A DNA stretch of 64,000 nucleotides from Sulfuricurvum sp. (lineage in GTDB: Bacteria > Campylobacterota > Campylobacteria > Campylobacterales > Sulfurimonadaceae). Within the stretch, counting starts at the first letter, position 1, and every line of letters starts with the position of its first letter. The stretch covers positions 16,477-80,476 of the forward strand of contig JAUYUB010000019.1 of NCBI GenBank assembly GCA_030692765.1, read 5' to 3'. The translations under genes and the position numbers were made by a program. Shown piece after piece: positions 17,046-35,732 of this stretch. The notes below the pieces were generated by a model. The model was not told where the DNA came from and did no database searches. It saw nothing but the letters and a program-made list of their open reading frames with translations.

Positions 17046-17576
17046 ATGGCACATCTTTGGTACTCAATTCAAACCTATGCAGGCAGCGAGCGCAGCGTAA
17101 AAGCAGCGATTGAAAACATTATTGCTGAAAATCATCTTGAAGAAGTGATAACGGAAGTTATTGTCCCAACAGAAGATGTAATCGAAGTTAAAAATGGTAA
17201 GAAAAAGATCACAGAGCGTTCACTCTATTCAGGGTATGTATTTGCTAACATTGATCTCAGTGTTGATTTGCAGCATAAAATACAATCGCTTCCACGTGTT
17301 GCAGGATTTATTGGTGAGGGTAGTAAGCCAACACCTCTAAGTGATAATGACATTAGTGTTATCTTGGATCGTGTCACTAACCGTGCTGCTCCTAAACCAA
17401 AAGTTTATTTTGATAATGGAGAAATGGTTCGTATTGTTGACGGTCCATTTGCAAACTTTACGGGTACCGTTGATGAGTATGATCTTGAGCATGGAACATT
17501 GAAGCTTAATGTTTCAATCTTCGGTCGTAGTACACCGGTTGACATATCGTATACGCAAGTCGAAAAAATAATTTAA
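17046..17576 (+). CDS. nusG: Transcription termination/antitermination protein NusG
   Basis: A 176-residue RNA polymerase-bound factor that couples transcription to Rho and to the ribosome. The NGN domain occupies about 1-115 (starting MAHLWYSIQTYAGSER), and the C-terminal KOW domain about 125-176 (NGEMVRIVDGPFANFTG). It follows secE directly and precedes rplK, the universal bacterial order. Confidence 0.98.
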   Translation: MAHLWYSIQTYAGSERSVKAAIENIIAENHLEEVITEVIVPTEDVIEVKNGKKKITERSLYSGYVFANIDLSVDLQHKIQSLPRVAGFIGEGSKPTPLSDNDISVILDRVTNRAAPKPKVYFDNGEMVRIVDGPFANFTGTVDEYDLEHGTLKLNVSIFGRSTPVDISYTQVEKII

Positions 17577-17597
17577 TCTCAAAAAAAGGAAGCACAA

Positions 17598-18023
17598 ATG
17601 GCAAAGAAAATCACTGGTTACATTAAGTTACAAGTTCAAGCTGGCGCGGCTAATCCGGCTCCACCGGTTGGTCCTGCCCTTGGTCAACGTGGTGTTAACA
17701 TCATGGAATTTTGTAAAGCGTTTAATGAGCGTACAAAAGATAAGGCAGGATTTAAACTCCCTGTAGTTATCACTGTATATGCAGACAAAACGTTTTCATT
17801 CATCACCAAACAGCCCCCGGCATCTGCTCTTATCATGAAAGCAGCTGGTCTTAAAAAAGGGACTGATAATCCGATGAAAAACAAAGTGGGTAAAATCACT
17901 AAAGCTCAATTGATGGAAATCGTTAAGCAAAAGATTCAAGACATGAATACAGATAATGTTGATTCTGCTATTGCAACAATTACAGGTTCTGCACGTTCAA
18001 TGGGTGTTGAAATCGTCGACTAA
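17598..18023 (+). CDS. rplK: 50S ribosomal protein L11
   Basis: A 141-residue protein of the GTPase-associated centre. The N-terminal domain has the Pro-rich [15 protein letters not shown] loop (thiostrepton region), and the C-terminal domain ends [13 protein letters not shown]. Start ATG 17598 follows AAAGGAAG. It is separated from rplA by 65 bases that hold a possible pseudoknot. Confidence 0.98.
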   Translation: MAKKITGYIKLQVQAGAANPAPPVGPALGQRGVNIMEFCKAFNERTKDKAGFKLPVVITVYADKTFSFITKQPPASALIMKAAGLKKGTDNPMKNKVGKITKAQLMEIVKQKIQDMNTDNVDSAIATITGSARSMGVEIVD

Positions 18024-18031
18024 ACCTATAA

Positions 18032-18063
18032 CTCTTCGACCGCAAAGAGCCTAAATTATGCGG
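18032..18063 (+). promoter_or_regulatory. Candidate pseudoknot leader between rplK and rplA
   Basis: Stem 1: CTCTT (18032-18036) with AAGAG (18045-18049). Stem 2: CCGCA (18040-18044), which lies in the loop of stem 1, with TGCGG (18059-18063). The two stems abut at 18044/18045, with connecting loops of 3 and 9 bases, the geometry of an H-type pseudoknot. The rplA ribosome site lies 16 bases downstream (GGAG at 18079). Control by L1 or L11 would be the natural guess but is not shown. Confidence 0.45.
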
Positions 18064-18088
18064 CAGATTCTATTAACGGAGAATTACC

Positions 18089-18784
18089 ATGGCTGGAAAA
18101 CGCTATAAATTATTGAGTGAAAAAATTGATTTGACAAAAAGCTACAGCGTAGCGGATGCATCAGTATTTTTACAAGAACTAAAGTCTGCAAAATTTGACG
18201 AAACTGTTGAAATTGCTTTAAACCTAAATGTTGATCCTCGTCACGCTGACCAGATGATCCGTGGCGCTGTTGTGCTTCCTCACGGTACGGGTAAAGTGGT
18301 TCGCGTTGCTGTATTTGCAAAAGGTGCTAAAGCGGATGAAGCTAAAGCTGCGGGTGCTGACATTGTTGGTGCTGAAGAACTTGTTGATATGATTAAAGCT
18401 GGCAATATGCCATTTGATATTGTTGTTGCTGCACCTGATTGTATGGGACTTGTTGGTCAAGTTGGTCGTATTCTTGGGCCAAAAGGTATGATGCCTAATC
18501 CTAAGACAGGTACAGTTACTGCTGATATCGCAAAAGCTGTTTCCAATGTTAAAGGCGGACAAGTAAATTTCCGTGTTGACAAAAAAGGGAACATCCATGC
18601 TGGTGTTGGTAAAGTAAGTTTTGACGCGGTTAAAATTGAAGAAAATATCAAAGCCTTTGTTGGTGCTATCAACCGTGCGAAACCTTCAACTGCAAAGGGT
18701 CGTTATATGAAAAATGCGGCACTTTCATTGACTATGAGCCCTGCTATTAAATTTGATATTCAAGAGCTTCTTGATATCCGTTAA
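18089..18784 (+). CDS. rplA: 50S ribosomal protein L1
   Basis: A 231-residue protein of the mobile L1 stalk that helps eject E-site tRNA. The two-domain architecture is complete, with the conserved [15 protein letters not shown] in the second domain. L1 is known in other bacteria as a translational repressor of rplK-rplA. ATG 18089 follows ACGGAGAATTACC. Confidence 0.98.
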   Translation: MAGKRYKLLSEKIDLTKSYSVADASVFLQELKSAKFDETVEIALNLNVDPRHADQMIRGAVVLPHGTGKVVRVAVFAKGAKADEAKAAGADIVGAEELVDMIKAGNMPFDIVVAAPDCMGLVGQVGRILGPKGMMPNPKTGTVTADIAKAVSNVKGGQVNFRVDKKGNIHAGVGKVSFDAVKIEENIKAFVGAINRAKPSTAKGRYMKNAALSLTMSPAIKFDIQELLDIR

Positions 18785-18814
18785 TAATTAAACTATATTT
18801 ATCTTATGGACTTA

Positions 18815-18881
18815 AGACAGTAGGGGGCGTGAGCCTTAATCAGAGTATTCTGCCCCGCTTGAAGTTGTGTCTGGAAAGGAG
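18815..18881 (+). promoter_or_regulatory. L10-type structured leader upstream of rplJ
   Basis: The 102-base gap between rplA and rplJ folds with outer stem AGACA (18815-18819)/TGTCT (18868-18872) and inner GC stem GGGGC (18824-18828)/GCCCC (18852-18856). The ribosome site AAGGAG is at 18876-18881. In many bacteria the L10(L7/L12) complex binds such a leader to repress rplJ-rplL. The position is exactly that of the L10 leader family; the assignment is from position and fold, not a search. Confidence 0.6.
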
Positions 18882-18886
18882 AAACT

Positions 18887-19366
18887 ATGACTAAAACACA
18901 AAAATCTGACATCGTTAGTGCATTGAGCGAAGAGTTCAAGAGTGCTAAAGCGGTTGTTATGTGTGATTATCGTGGATTGACAGTATCCCAATTGGAAGTT
19001 CTTCGTAAAGATGCACGTTCAAAAGATACAAAAGTGCAAGTTATCAAAAACACATTAGCAACTATCGCATTGAAAAATGCAGATATGACTGGTGTTGATA
19101 TCGTTGATACTAACATCTTTATCTGGGGCGAAGACGCTATTGCTGCATCAAAAACAGCAGTTGACTTTGCAAAAGGTAATGATAAGTTTGTTATTCGTAC
19201 GGCATACATTGATGGACAAGCTGCTGATGAGAAAAAAGTACGTGCATTTGCAACCCTTCCAGGTCGCGAAGAATTGTTGGGTATGTTGGCATCTGTTTGG
19301 ATGGGCCCAGTACGCAATTTCACAATCGGTCTCGATGCGCTTAAGCGTCAAAAAGAAGCAGCTTAA
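18887..19366 (+). CDS. rplJ: 50S ribosomal protein L10
   Basis: A 159-residue base of the L7/L12 stalk. The N-terminal RNA-binding domain has VVMCDYRGLTVSQLEVLR, and the C-terminal helix, which holds L12 dimers, ends GLDALKRQKEAA. The ribosome site is AAGGAG. Probably autoregulated through the leader just upstream. Confidence 0.97.
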   Translation: MTKTQKSDIVSALSEEFKSAKAVVMCDYRGLTVSQLEVLRKDARSKDTKVQVIKNTLATIALKNADMTGVDIVDTNIFIWGEDAIAASKTAVDFAKGNDKFVIRTAYIDGQAADEKKVRAFATLPGREELLGMLASVWMGPVRNFTIGLDALKRQKEAA

Positions 19367-19429
19367 TCGCTGTTTTAAAACAACGCCGAATTTAATGTCG
19401 GCATAAATAAAAAAAATTAGGAGAATACA

Positions 19430-19801
19430 ATGGCTGTTACAAAACAAGACGTTCTTGAGTTTATCTCAAACCTTTCTGTATTAGAGCTTTCTGAGCTTGT
19501 TAAAGAATTCGAAGAAAAATTCGGAGTATCTGCTCAACCGGTAGCGGTTGCTGGTGGTGCTGTTGCTGCAGCTTCTGCTGAAGAAGAAAAAACTGAGTTC
19601 GATGTTATCCTTAAAGACGCTGGTGAAAAGAAAATCAACGTTATTAAAGTAGTACGTGCACTTACTGGTCTTGGTCTTAAAGAGGCAAAAGATGCAGTTG
19701 ATGGCGCTCCTACAACAATCAAAGAAGGCATCAACAAAGAAGATGCTGAAGCCGCTAAAAAAGAGCTTGAAGAAGCTGGCGCAGTAGTAGAAATCAAATA
19801 A
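19430..19801 (+). CDS. rplL: 50S ribosomal protein L7/L12
   Basis: A 123-residue acidic stalk protein that recruits translation GTPases. An N-terminal dimerisation domain (about 1-30) and an Ala/Val/Gly-rich hinge (about 37-50) are followed by the C-terminal factor-binding domain with [31 protein letters not shown]. The 169 bases after it carry two hairpins before rpoB. Confidence 0.98.
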   Translation: MAVTKQDVLEFISNLSVLELSELVKEFEEKFGVSAQPVAVAGGAVAAASAEEEKTEFDVILKDAGEKKINVIKVVRALTGLGLKEAKDAVDGAPTTIKEGINKEDAEAAKKELEEAGAVVEIK

Positions 19802-19814
19802 TCATATTCTGATT

Positions 19815-19830
19815 GGAGGGTTTTCCCTCC
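19815..19830 (+). terminator. Hairpin after rplL
   Basis: GGAGGG-TTTT-CCCTCC, a perfect 6-bp GC stem 14 bases after the rplL stop, without a proper T tract. Probably a partial terminator or processing site that lowers rpoB expression relative to rplL. Confidence 0.55.
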
Positions 19831-19841
19831 GTTGTATTTCA

Positions 19842-19884
19842 GGGCACTTTTTCGAGTTGATTTTTTCAATTTGAGAAAGTGCCC
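19842..19884 (+). promoter_or_regulatory. Long stem-loop (attenuator/processing site) before rpoB
   Basis: GGGCACTTT at 19842-19850 pairs with AAAGTGCCC at 19876-19884. The stem continues inward through one mismatch, and the loop itself can fold (TTGATTTTTTCAA). A rplL-rpoB attenuator or RNase III site at this place is known from E. coli; the function here is inferred from position. Confidence 0.5.
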
Positions 19885-19967
19885 ATACGTCGTTATACGG
19901 TTAAGGTCACTTAGCTAGACATGCATTTATATTCATCCCTCTGGGATAACAAACTTGATTGAGGTAG

Positions 19968-28617
<8,650 letters not shown>

Positions 28618-28619
28618 CT

Positions 28620-28637
28620 TTTTGGCTTCGGCCAAAA
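28620..28637 (+). terminator. Hairpin terminator after rpoC
   Basis: TTTTGGC-TTCG-GCCAAAA, a perfect 7-bp stem with a stable TTCG-type tetraloop, right after the rpoC stop (TAA 28615-28617). There is no long T tract downstream, so efficiency is uncertain. Confidence 0.6.
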
Positions 28638-28712
28638 GATCCACGCATAACTCTCATTTCTTCCTCAATTTAAACCTTCCTTAAAATAAGCTATATTTAA
28701 TTAAAAATCAGG

Positions 28713-28718
28713 TATTAT
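28713..28718 (+). promoter_or_regulatory. -10 box of the rpsL-rpsG-fusA operon
   Basis: TATTAT after a strongly AT-rich stretch with phased T/A runs, about 70 bases before the rpsL start. A short hairpin with a GC-rich stem is possible in the leader (about 28731-28749). Confidence 0.5.
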
Positions 28719-28786
28719 TGCGCGTTTATTAGTCCCCTATGGGTGGGCTAAAATTCTACTGGAACATTTCAAAACAAGGAGATTGT

Positions 28787-29167
28787 ATGCCAACAATCAA
28801 CCAGCTTATTCGTAAAGAGCGACAAGCGGTAGTGAAAAAATCAAAATCACCCGCTTTGGTGTCATGCCCACAACGTCGTGGTGTATGTACTCGTGTATAT
28901 ACTACAACCCCAAAGAAACCTAACTCGGCGCTTCGTAAAGTTGCTAAAGTTCGTTTGACTTCAGGGTTTGAAGTTATTAGTTATATCGGTGGTGAGGGTC
29001 ACAACTTGCAGGAGCACTCGATTGTTCTTGTTCGTGGTGGTCGTGTTAAAGACTTACCAGGGGTAAAATACCATATCGTTCGTGGTGCTCTTGATGCTGC
29101 GGGTGTTAAAGACCGTAAAGTATCTCGTTCTAAATACGGAACGAAAAAAGCTAAGGTTAAAAAATAA
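28787..29167 (+). CDS. rpsL: 30S ribosomal protein S12
   Basis: A 126-residue protein of the decoding centre. Lys43 (TTTPKKPNS) and Lys88 ([11 protein letters not shown]), the two classic streptomycin-resistance positions, are wild type. ATG 28787 follows AAGGAG (28776-28781), and an upstream in-frame start at 28739 is rejected as it would add a non-conserved extension. First gene of the rpsL-rpsG-fusA operon. Confidence 0.98.
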   Translation: MPTINQLIRKERQAVVKKSKSPALVSCPQRRGVCTRVYTTTPKKPNSALRKVAKVRLTSGFEVISYIGGEGHNLQEHSIVLVRGGRVKDLPGVKYHIVRGALDAAGVKDRKVSRSKYGTKKAKVKK

Positions 29168-29215
29168 TCATTTAACCCGACAAGATTCGGTTCTTGATAG
29201 CCGTTTTTTGAGTAA

Positions 29216-29707
<492 letters not shown>

Positions 29708-29725
29708 GCTTTTTCATAACCTTTC

Positions 29726-29745
29726 GGTAACCTTTTTTGGTTACC
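29726..29745 (+). terminator. Hairpin between rpsG and fusA
   Basis: GGTAACC-TTTTTT-GGTTACC, a perfect 7-bp stem with a T6 loop, 19 bases after the rpsG stop. No T tract after it; probably a partial terminator or mRNA stabiliser inside the operon. Confidence 0.5.
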
Positions 29746-29782
29746 ATTCTCCCAATAAAAACTACTTTTTAAGGCTATTATC

Positions 29783-31867
29783 ATGGCAAGATCCCATAAA
29801 CTAGAAGACGTTAGAAATATCGGTATTGCTGCACACATTGATGCAGGTAAAACGACTACAACTGAACGTATTTTGTTCTATACAGGTGTTTCACACAAAA
29901 TCGGTGAAGTACATGAAGGTGCTGCAACTATGGACTGGATGGAGCAAGAGCAAGAGCGTGGTATTACGATCACTTCTGCTGCTACTACCTGTGAATGGAA
30001 CGGCAAACAAATCAATATTATTGATACTCCGGGCCACGTTGACTTCACCATTGAAGTTGAGCGTTCTATGCGTGTACTTGATGGTGCAGTAGCCGTTTTC
30101 TGTGCGGTTGGTGGTGTTCAGCCACAATCTGAAACGGTATGGCGTCAAGCAAACCGTTACGGTGTGCCACGTATGGTTTTTGTTAACAAAATGGACCGTA
30201 CGGGAGCTGATTTCTACAATGTAGAAGAGCAAATACGTTTGCGTCTTAAAGCCAATCCTATTGCAATTCAGTTGCCAATCGGTGCTGAAGACGGTTTTAA
30301 AGGTATTGTTGACCTTGTTAAGATGAAAGCTATCCTTTGGGATGATGATGCTGCAATGGGTTCAAACTATCATGAAGCAGAAATTCCTGCGGATATGGTG
30401 GAAATTTCTAATAAATACCGTGCACAAATGATGGAAGCGGCTGCTGAGGGCGACGATACTTTGATGGAGAAATTCTTCGAAGAGGGTGAGCTTAGCAACG
30501 AAGAGATCATGCGTGGGATTAAAGCTGGATGTCTTAAGATGGAAATCATTCCTATGACATGTGGTACTGCGTTTAAAAACAAAGGGGTTCAGACTCTTTT
30601 GGATGCGGTTGTTGATTATCTTCCATCTCCACTTGAAGTTGCTGCGATTACAGGAACAAAAGAAGACGATGAAGAGATCGAAGTGGCAGTTGAATCACGT
30701 GATGATGCTCCATTCGCCGGTCTTGCATTTAAAATTATGACAGATCCATTTGTTGGTCAGTTGACATTTGTACGTGTATATCGTGGTGTTCTTGAATCTG
30801 GTACATACGCTTATAATACTATCAAAGGTAAAAAAGAGCGTATTGGACGTATCGTAAAAATGCACGCTAACAAGCGTGAAGAGATTAAATCTCTTTATGC
30901 AGGTGAAATTGGTGCGGTTGTTGGTCTTAAAGACACAACAACAGGGGATACATTATGTTCAGAAGACGATCGTCTAATTTTGGAGCGTATGCACTTTCCT
31001 GAGCCGGTTATCTCGGTTGCGGTTGAGCCTAAAACAAAACCAGACCAAGAAAAGATGGGTATCGCTTTAGCTAAACTTGCAGCAGAAGATCCATCTTTCC
31101 GTGTTCACACAGACGAAGAAACAGGACAAACGATCATCTCAGGTATGGGTGAGCTTCACCTAGAGATTCTTGTTGACCGTATGTTCCGTGAGTTTAAAGT
31201 TGAAGCAGAGGTTGGTGCACCACAAGTTGCCTACCGTGAGTCAATTCGTGCGGAAGTAAAACAAGAGTACAAATACGCTAAGCAATCAGGTGGACGTGGA
31301 CAATTTGGTCACGTTTATCTCATCGTTAAGCCGGGCGAGCCTGGTACCGGTTATACTTTCCACAACGAAATCAAAGGTGGGGTTATTCCAAAAGAATACG
31401 TTCCTGCAGTTGAAAAAGGGTGTAAAGAAGCTATGGCTAAAGGTGTTCTTGCGGGCTACCCTATCGAAGACATCGAAGTTACATTGTATGATGGTTCGTA
31501 CCACGAGGTTGACTCATCTGAGATGGCGTTTAAACTCGCGGCTTCTATGGGATTCAAAGAGGCTTGTCGTAAGGCAAACCCTGCGATCCTTGAGCCTATG
31601 ATGAAAGTTGAAGTAGAAGTACCTGAAAACTTCATGGGTGACGTCATCGGTGACCTTAACCGTCGTCGTGGACAAGTCAACAACATGGGTGACCGTTCAG
31701 GTAACAAAATTGTTGATGCGTTCGTACCATTGTCTGAAATGTTTGGTTACTCAACTGACCTTCGTTCTGCGACACAAGGACGTGCAAGTTATTCTATGGA
31801 ATTTGATCACTATGCTGAAGTTCCACGTAACGTTGCTGAAGAGATTATCAAAAAGCGTAACAGCTAA
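29783..31867 (+). CDS. fusA: Translation elongation factor G
   Basis: GTPase that drives ribosomal translocation. 694 residues. The P loop is [13 protein letters not shown]3 is DTPGHVDF and G4 NKMDRTG. Domains II-V follow, with the domain IV region [15 protein letters not shown] complete to [15 protein letters not shown]. Start ATG 29783 follows TAAGGC. Last gene of the str operon, with a good terminator downstream. Confidence 0.99.
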   Translation: MARSHKLEDVRNIGIAAHIDAGKTTTTERILFYTGVSHKIGEVHEGAATMDWMEQEQERGITITSAATTCEWNGKQINIIDTPGHVDFTIEVERSMRVLDGAVAVFCAVGGVQPQSETVWRQANRYGVPRMVFVNKMDRTGADFYNVEEQIRLRLKANPIAIQLPIGAEDGFKGIVDLVKMKAILWDDDAAMGSNYHEAEIPADMVEISNKYRAQMMEAAAEGDDTLMEKFFEEGELSNEEIMRGIKAGCLKMEIIPMTCGTAFKNKGVQTLLDAVVDYLPSPLEVAAITGTKEDDEEIEVAVESRDDAPFAGLAFKIMTDPFVGQLTFVRVYRGVLESGTYAYNTIKGKKERIGRIVKMHANKREEIKSLYAGEIGAVVGLKDTTTGDTLCSEDDRLILERMHFPEPVISVAVEPKTKPDQEKMGIALAKLAAEDPSFRVHTDEETGQTIISGMGELHLEILVDRMFREFKVEAEVGAPQVAYRESIRAEVKQEYKYAKQSGGRGQFGHVYLIVKPGEPGTGYTFHNEIKGGVIPKEYVPAVEKGCKEAMAKGVLAGYPIEDIEVTLYDGSYHEVDSSEMAFKLAASMGFKEACRKANPAILEPMMKVEVEVPENFMGDVIGDLNRRRGQVNNMGDRSGNKIVDAFVPLSEMFGYSTDLRSATQGRASYSMEFDHYAEVPRNVAEEIIKKRNS

Positions 31868-31880
31868 GGTAAACTCTCTT

Positions 31881-31906
31881 TCCCCTCTTTTGGGGATTCT
31901 TCTTTC
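31881..31906 (+). terminator. Rho-independent terminator after fusA
   Basis: TCCCC-TCTTTT-GGGGA stem (31881-31896) followed by a T-rich tail TTCTTCTTTC, 14 bases after the fusA stop. Confidence 0.65.
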
Positions 31907-31991
31907 TTCTACTTTCATCCATTTCTATTAATCTTTCTCTTAGCATCCATCATCTAGAATAAAAAATATTAAATTTTGTTCGGAGATTATC

Positions 31992-32447
31992 ATGGAAAAA
32001 ATCTTAGCATTACGCGGCCGTGTCTATCCGACAGATTTGAACCATATGGGTGGTGTCTTTGGCGGCTGGATTATGGGAAAAATGGATAAATCTGCATCGA
32101 TTACCGTCGAAGGACTGGTGATCGGGCAGGCAGCTACTGTTTTTGTAACCGATTTGCATTTTAAAGAGCCTGTTAAAAATGGAGATATTTTTACAATTTA
32201 TACTACAGTAGACTCAATTGGCCGCACGTCCATACGTATTCATGTGGATTTTCATGTAAGACGTCGCGATACGAATTGCGAATGCAGCGTTGTCGATGCT
32301 ATATTTACTTTTGTGACGGTGGATGAGGCTCATAATAAAATTCCAGTTTTGGATGTACTGCGTCATGATGTAGAGCAAGAAATCCGTGCAATGGCGCAGG
32401 AAGGTGCTAAAAATCCTCGCTACGCTAAAAATAGTGAGAAGTACTAA
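31992..32447 (+). CDS. Acyl-CoA thioesterase (YciA-like hotdog fold)
   Basis: A 151-residue hotdog-fold hydrolase of acyl-CoA esters. The helix GGVFGGWIMGKMDKSASI matches the YciA/BACH group, where the Asp of this helix (here in KMDK) is catalytic; TDLHFKEPVKNGD and the C-terminal strand region fit too. The ribosome site GGAGATTATC precedes ATG 31992. It is transcribed alone and converges on bpt, with only 4 bases between their stops. Confidence 0.85.
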   Translation: MEKILALRGRVYPTDLNHMGGVFGGWIMGKMDKSASITVEGLVIGQAATVFVTDLHFKEPVKNGDIFTIYTTVDSIGRTSIRIHVDFHVRRRDTNCECSVVDAIFTFVTVDEAHNKIPVLDVLRHDVEQEIRAMAQEGAKNPRYAKNSEKY

Positions 32448-32451
32448 ATTA

Positions 32452-33219
32452 TTATTGATTATCTTGAATTGAGACCGAAGTGTCAAGTGTTTTCCATAGT
32501 GGGACTTCATTTTCTTCAGGTCTGTCTTGCAGTTGCAGAGATGGGGTGTAATTGGCCTTATAGGATAGGCTGAGGCATTCTTTTACATAATAGCCAAGAT
32601 AAATCCATTTAAGACCCAAACGCTTTGCCAGGGCTATTTGTTCCAAGAGGGTATATTTCCCCAAAGAGAGGGCATTGTGATGGGGATCATAGTAGCAGTA
32701 TAGGGAAGAAATACCATCGTCAAGGATATCGATGAGATCTACAGCGATGAGTTTATCATCTTGAAAATAGAGTACTTCATAACCAAAGTCGCCGTGACCA
32801 TACACAAAAGAGGAGTGATAATTTTTTGGATCAATTTTTGGGGAATCCCAATCACGTGTGTGGTGTTTGTAGGCGTGGTAGCGGTAGAAAAGTTCTAAGT
32901 GTTCGGTAGTCATAGTAGGATGGCGTACGATGGTATGCAGATGAGTGTTTTTGCGCAAAATACGTCGTTCGGATTTGCTAAACGTATAGTTTTCTACGTC
33001 TATTTTAAGGCTTTCACAGGAGTGGCAATTTTGACAGATTGGACGAAAATACATCGCACCAAATCGTCGCCAGCCTCGTAAAATTAGGGCTTCACACTGA
33101 CTCTTGGTACACTCTTGGATAACTTTATAATGGATTGTTTGGGTGTTGCCGGGTATGTAAGAACACGCCTCATTTAAAGCACATTCTCTGAGAATGGTAT
33201 TAGGGTTACTCGTTGTCAT
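32452..33219 (-). CDS. bpt: Aspartate/glutamate leucyltransferase (Bpt, N-end rule)
   Basis: Transfers leucine from Leu-tRNA to proteins with N-terminal Asp or Glu, marking them for ClpAP/ClpS degradation. 255 residues of the Ate1/Bpt family. The Cys/Arg-rich segment [18 protein letters not shown] and the C-terminal GNAT-like half with [10 protein letters not shown] and YLGYYVKEC are hallmarks. It starts inside the last 14 bases of prfB, so the two are co-translated. Leucyl rather than arginyl specificity is the norm for bacterial members. Confidence 0.92.
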   Translation of the reverse strand: MTTSNPNTILRECALNEACSYIPGNTQTIHYKVIQECTKSQCEALILRGWRRFGAMYFRPICQNCHSCESLKIDVENYTFSKSERRILRKNTHLHTIVRHPTMTTEHLELFYRYHAYKHHTRDWDSPKIDPKNYHSSFVYGHGDFGYEVLYFQDDKLIAVDLIDILDDGISSLYCYYDPHHNALSLGKYTLLEQIALAKRLGLKWIYLGYYVKECLSLSYKANYTPSLQLQDRPEENEVPLWKTLDTSVSIQDNQ

Positions 33220-34315
33220 CTTTTCGGTTCAATGCGATGAGAACACCCTCGACGAGTTCGTCGATATCACCATCTAAGATGGTGCTGATGTTTGAATAAG
33301 GGATTCCTGAACGGGTGTCCTTTACTTGCTGATACGGGGCAAGAACATAGGAACGGATTTGATGTCCCCATCCATTTTCACTTTTTTCAATACCGTCAAC
33401 CGCCGCTTTTTGTTTGGCGAGTTCGAGATCATAGATGCGAGACTTTAGCATTTTGAACGCAGTTGCTTTGTTCTTATGCTGACTTCGGTCATTTTGACAC
33501 TGTACTACGATACCTGTTGGGATATGGGTGATACGAATAGCGGATTCGGTTTTATTAACGTGCTGACCTCCTGCACCGGATGCACGATAGGTGTCAATAC
33601 GGATATCTCGGTCTTCAATCTCAACGTCAATATCATCGTCAAGTTCAGGAGAAACAAGAACAGAAGTAAAGCTAGTGTGGCGTTTTGCTGCAGAATCATA
33701 GGGGCTGATACGCACTAATCGGTGAATACCGTTTTCATTTTTGAGATAACCGTAAACGTTCACCCCTTTGATTAGGATTGCGGCATCTTTGATTCCTGCT
33801 TCTTCCCCTGACTGGTAGTCGAGCATCTCAACGGAAAAATCATGGCGTTCTGCCCAACGGGTGTACATACGCAGGAGCATCGAAGCCCAGTCCTGGGACT
33901 CTGTTCCTCCCGCTCCTGGGTGGATAGTGACAATGGCGTTATGGCCATCATGCTCACCGCTCAACAAGACATCAACTTCCATGAGTTTGACTTCATTTTC
34001 AAGCTTTGCGGCATCGTCAAAAAGAGATTGGATGGTTTCTTCATCGTTTTCATCTTTTGCCATTTCGTACAAATCGACAGCATCACCTAGGATATTATAG
34101 GTTTTAGTGTATTTGTTAAGGCGACGCTCTAGTTGTGTTTTTTCTTTTTGGACAATCCCTGCATTGGTTGCATCATTCCAAAAACCATCAGAGTTTTCAA
34201 GCGCAGTGATCTCACTGAGACGTCCATTTATCTCTTTTGGACGGACAACATCGGTGACGTTTTGCATTTTAATCGTCAAAGTTTTTAATAATTCGGTGTA
34301 TTCGTAGTGATCCAT
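33206..34315 (-). CDS. prfB: Peptide chain release factor 2
   Basis: Recognises UAA and UGA and triggers peptide release. 369 residues from ATG 34315. The GGQ motif is at 249-251 ([10 protein letters not shown]). The stop-codon tripeptide, normally SPF, reads Ser204-Pro205-Tyr206 (RISPYDS). There is no in-frame TGA near codon 25, so the usual programmed +1 frameshift is absent. A much longer in-frame start at 34612 is rejected because it would run through the panC promoter and coding start on the other strand. Confidence 0.96.
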   Translation of the reverse strand: MDHYEYTELLKTLTIKMQNVTDVVRPKEINGRLSEITALENSDGFWNDATNAGIVQKEKTQLERRLNKYTKTYNILGDAVDLYEMAKDENDEETIQSLFDDAAKLENEVKLMEVDVLLSGEHDGHNAIVTIHPGAGGTESQDWASMLLRMYTRWAERHDFSVEMLDYQSGEEAGIKDAAILIKGVNVYGYLKNENGIHRLVRISPYDSAAKRHTSFTSVLVSPELDDDIDVEIEDRDIRIDTYRASGAGGQHVNKTESAIRITHIPTGIVVQCQNDRSQHKNKATAFKMLKSRIYDLELAKQKAAVDGIEKSENGWGHQIRSYVLAPYQQVKDTRSGIPYSNISTILDGDIDELVEGVLIALNRKDDNE

Positions 34316-34338
34316 AAAGGAATATCCTCTAACTGTAT

Positions 34339-34344
34339 TATAAT
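34339..34344. promoter_or_regulatory. Overlapping divergent -10 boxes for panC and prfB
   Basis: ATTATAAT reads as a -10 on both strands. It sits in the 58-base gap between the divergent starts of prfB (34315) and panC (34374). A second TATATT follows at about 34351. Confidence 0.5.
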
Positions 34345-34373
34345 TGTGATTATATTGTATAGAGGCTAAAACG

Positions 34374-35195
34374 ATGATTATCGCACGTACGGCAGTGGAA
34401 TTAAGAGCTGCTTTGGATTCAAAAATGGGATCGGTTGGATTTGTGCCGACGATGGGGGCACTGCATATTGGGCATCGCACGCTCATAGAGAGGGCAAGAG
34501 TAGAAAATGATGTGGTTGTGGTGTCGATTTTTGTGAATCCGACACAGTTTTTACCGGGCGAAGATTTGAGTAAATATCCACGTCGTGAAGATGCGGATTT
34601 TAAAATTTGCAAACTAAGTGGTGTGGATGTGCTGTTTTATCCTGATGTCAATACGATGTACGGGAAGGATGAAGTAAGTATCAAAGCTCCAGACATACGT
34701 GGATATATTTTGGAAGGAGCTTCGAGACCAGGTCATTTTGACGGAGTCTTGACGGTTGTGATGAAGCTTTTTAATTTGGTACGAGCCTCGCGTGTTTATT
34801 TTGGAAAAAAAGATGCACAGCAGCTTTCCCTGATCACACAAATGGTTGAAAACCTTTTTATGCAGGTTGAGATTGTTGCGGTGGATACGGTTCGTGAAAG
34901 TGATGGTCTGGCATTATCGAGCCGTAATGTTTATTTGAGTCAGGAAGATCGGGTCGAAGCACTCAAACTCTCGGCATCTCTTAAGCGAGCCACTCATCTC
35001 GTTATGCAAGAGGTGAGAGAAACCAAGGCAATACGTAATGCCATGATGGATATTTTGCAACCTTTGAATGTGGAATATGTGGCAATCGTCAATCGTCGTT
35101 TTGAAGCGATATCTGAGGTGATAATCGGGGATACGATTGTATTGGTAGCAGCACGTGCGGGATCAACACGCTTAATTGATAATGTATGGATGTAA
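34374..35195 (+). CDS. panC: Pantothenate synthetase
   Basis: Joins pantoate and beta-alanine with ATP to give pantothenate. 273 residues. [12 protein letters not shown] carries the HIGH-type nucleotide loop, FVNPTQF and YFGKKDAQQ bind substrate, and [10 protein letters not shown] is the KMSKS-like region. It completes the pathway together with panD (6.6 kb). The downstream lipoprotein gene starts 1 base after its stop. Confidence 0.96.
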   Translation: MIIARTAVELRAALDSKMGSVGFVPTMGALHIGHRTLIERARVENDVVVVSIFVNPTQFLPGEDLSKYPRREDADFKICKLSGVDVLFYPDVNTMYGKDEVSIKAPDIRGYILEGASRPGHFDGVLTVVMKLFNLVRASRVYFGKKDAQQLSLITQMVENLFMQVEIVAVDTVRESDGLALSSRNVYLSQEDRVEALKLSASLKRATHLVMQEVRETKAIRNAMMDILQPLNVEYVAIVNRRFEAISEVIIGDTIVLVAARAGSTRLIDNVWM

Positions 35196-35196
35196 G

Positions 35197-35724
35197 ATGA
35201 AAAACTTTTTAGCGTTAATGGTGGTCTTCGTTGTTTTGAGCGGGTGTGTTCCTAAAATGGGCAAAGATGTTTTAATCGAACCCTCTGGTCATTTACGGTG
35301 GGAAAATACGAAAAGTGAGGTGGCGTTAGGAATATTGTCCCTGTTAGGCGTTCCAGCAGATACAGAGGCAATACGTATCGGTACGGATGTCACGATCACC
35401 AATCGCTGGCACAGTGAGATGAAACTGAAATCATTTACTTATGTTTTAACAGAAGGGAAGCAAAAATTGGCACATGGCTTGGCATCTATCAATGGAGCAG
35501 GTGGATTTAGTGTCGCTCCCAATACGCAGCGTGTACTTCCACTCACTATAGAAATAGATACTAAGTACATCACATTTAATCGTGTTATTGGGATCATACA
35601 GGAAAAAAATAAACTGACAATCAGCGGAGAAGCAGTTGTTGAGGTATGGGGTATCGAGTATCGTTATGCGTTTACTAAAGATGCGACTTTGTTAATCCAT
35701 AAAGCGCTTAACGGAAAAAAATAA
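35197..35724 (+). CDS. Outer-membrane or periplasmic lipoprotein, LEA14-like
   Basis: 175 residues from ATG 35197. The N-terminal signal peptide ends with lipobox Leu-Ser-Gly-Cys, with Cys17 as the lipidated residue. The body is beta-rich, with a VTITNRWHSEMKLKSFTY stretch that resembles LEA14/WHy-type domains. That relation is a guess from pattern, and no precise function can be given. It directly follows panC (probably co-transcribed) and converges on ftsI. Confidence 0.75.
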   Translation: MKNFLALMVVFVVLSGCVPKMGKDVLIEPSGHLRWENTKSEVALGILSLLGVPADTEAIRIGTDVTITNRWHSEMKLKSFTYVLTEGKQKLAHGLASINGAGGFSVAPNTQRVLPLTIEIDTKYITFNRVIGIIQEKNKLTISGEAVVEVWGIEYRYAFTKDATLLIHKALNGKK

Positions 35725-35732
35725 AAGGGCCT

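Noticed and set aside
34316..34612. 99-residue N-terminal extension of RF2
   Set aside because: It would run antisense through the panC start and the divergent promoter; RF2 proteins start at about the ATG at 34315.
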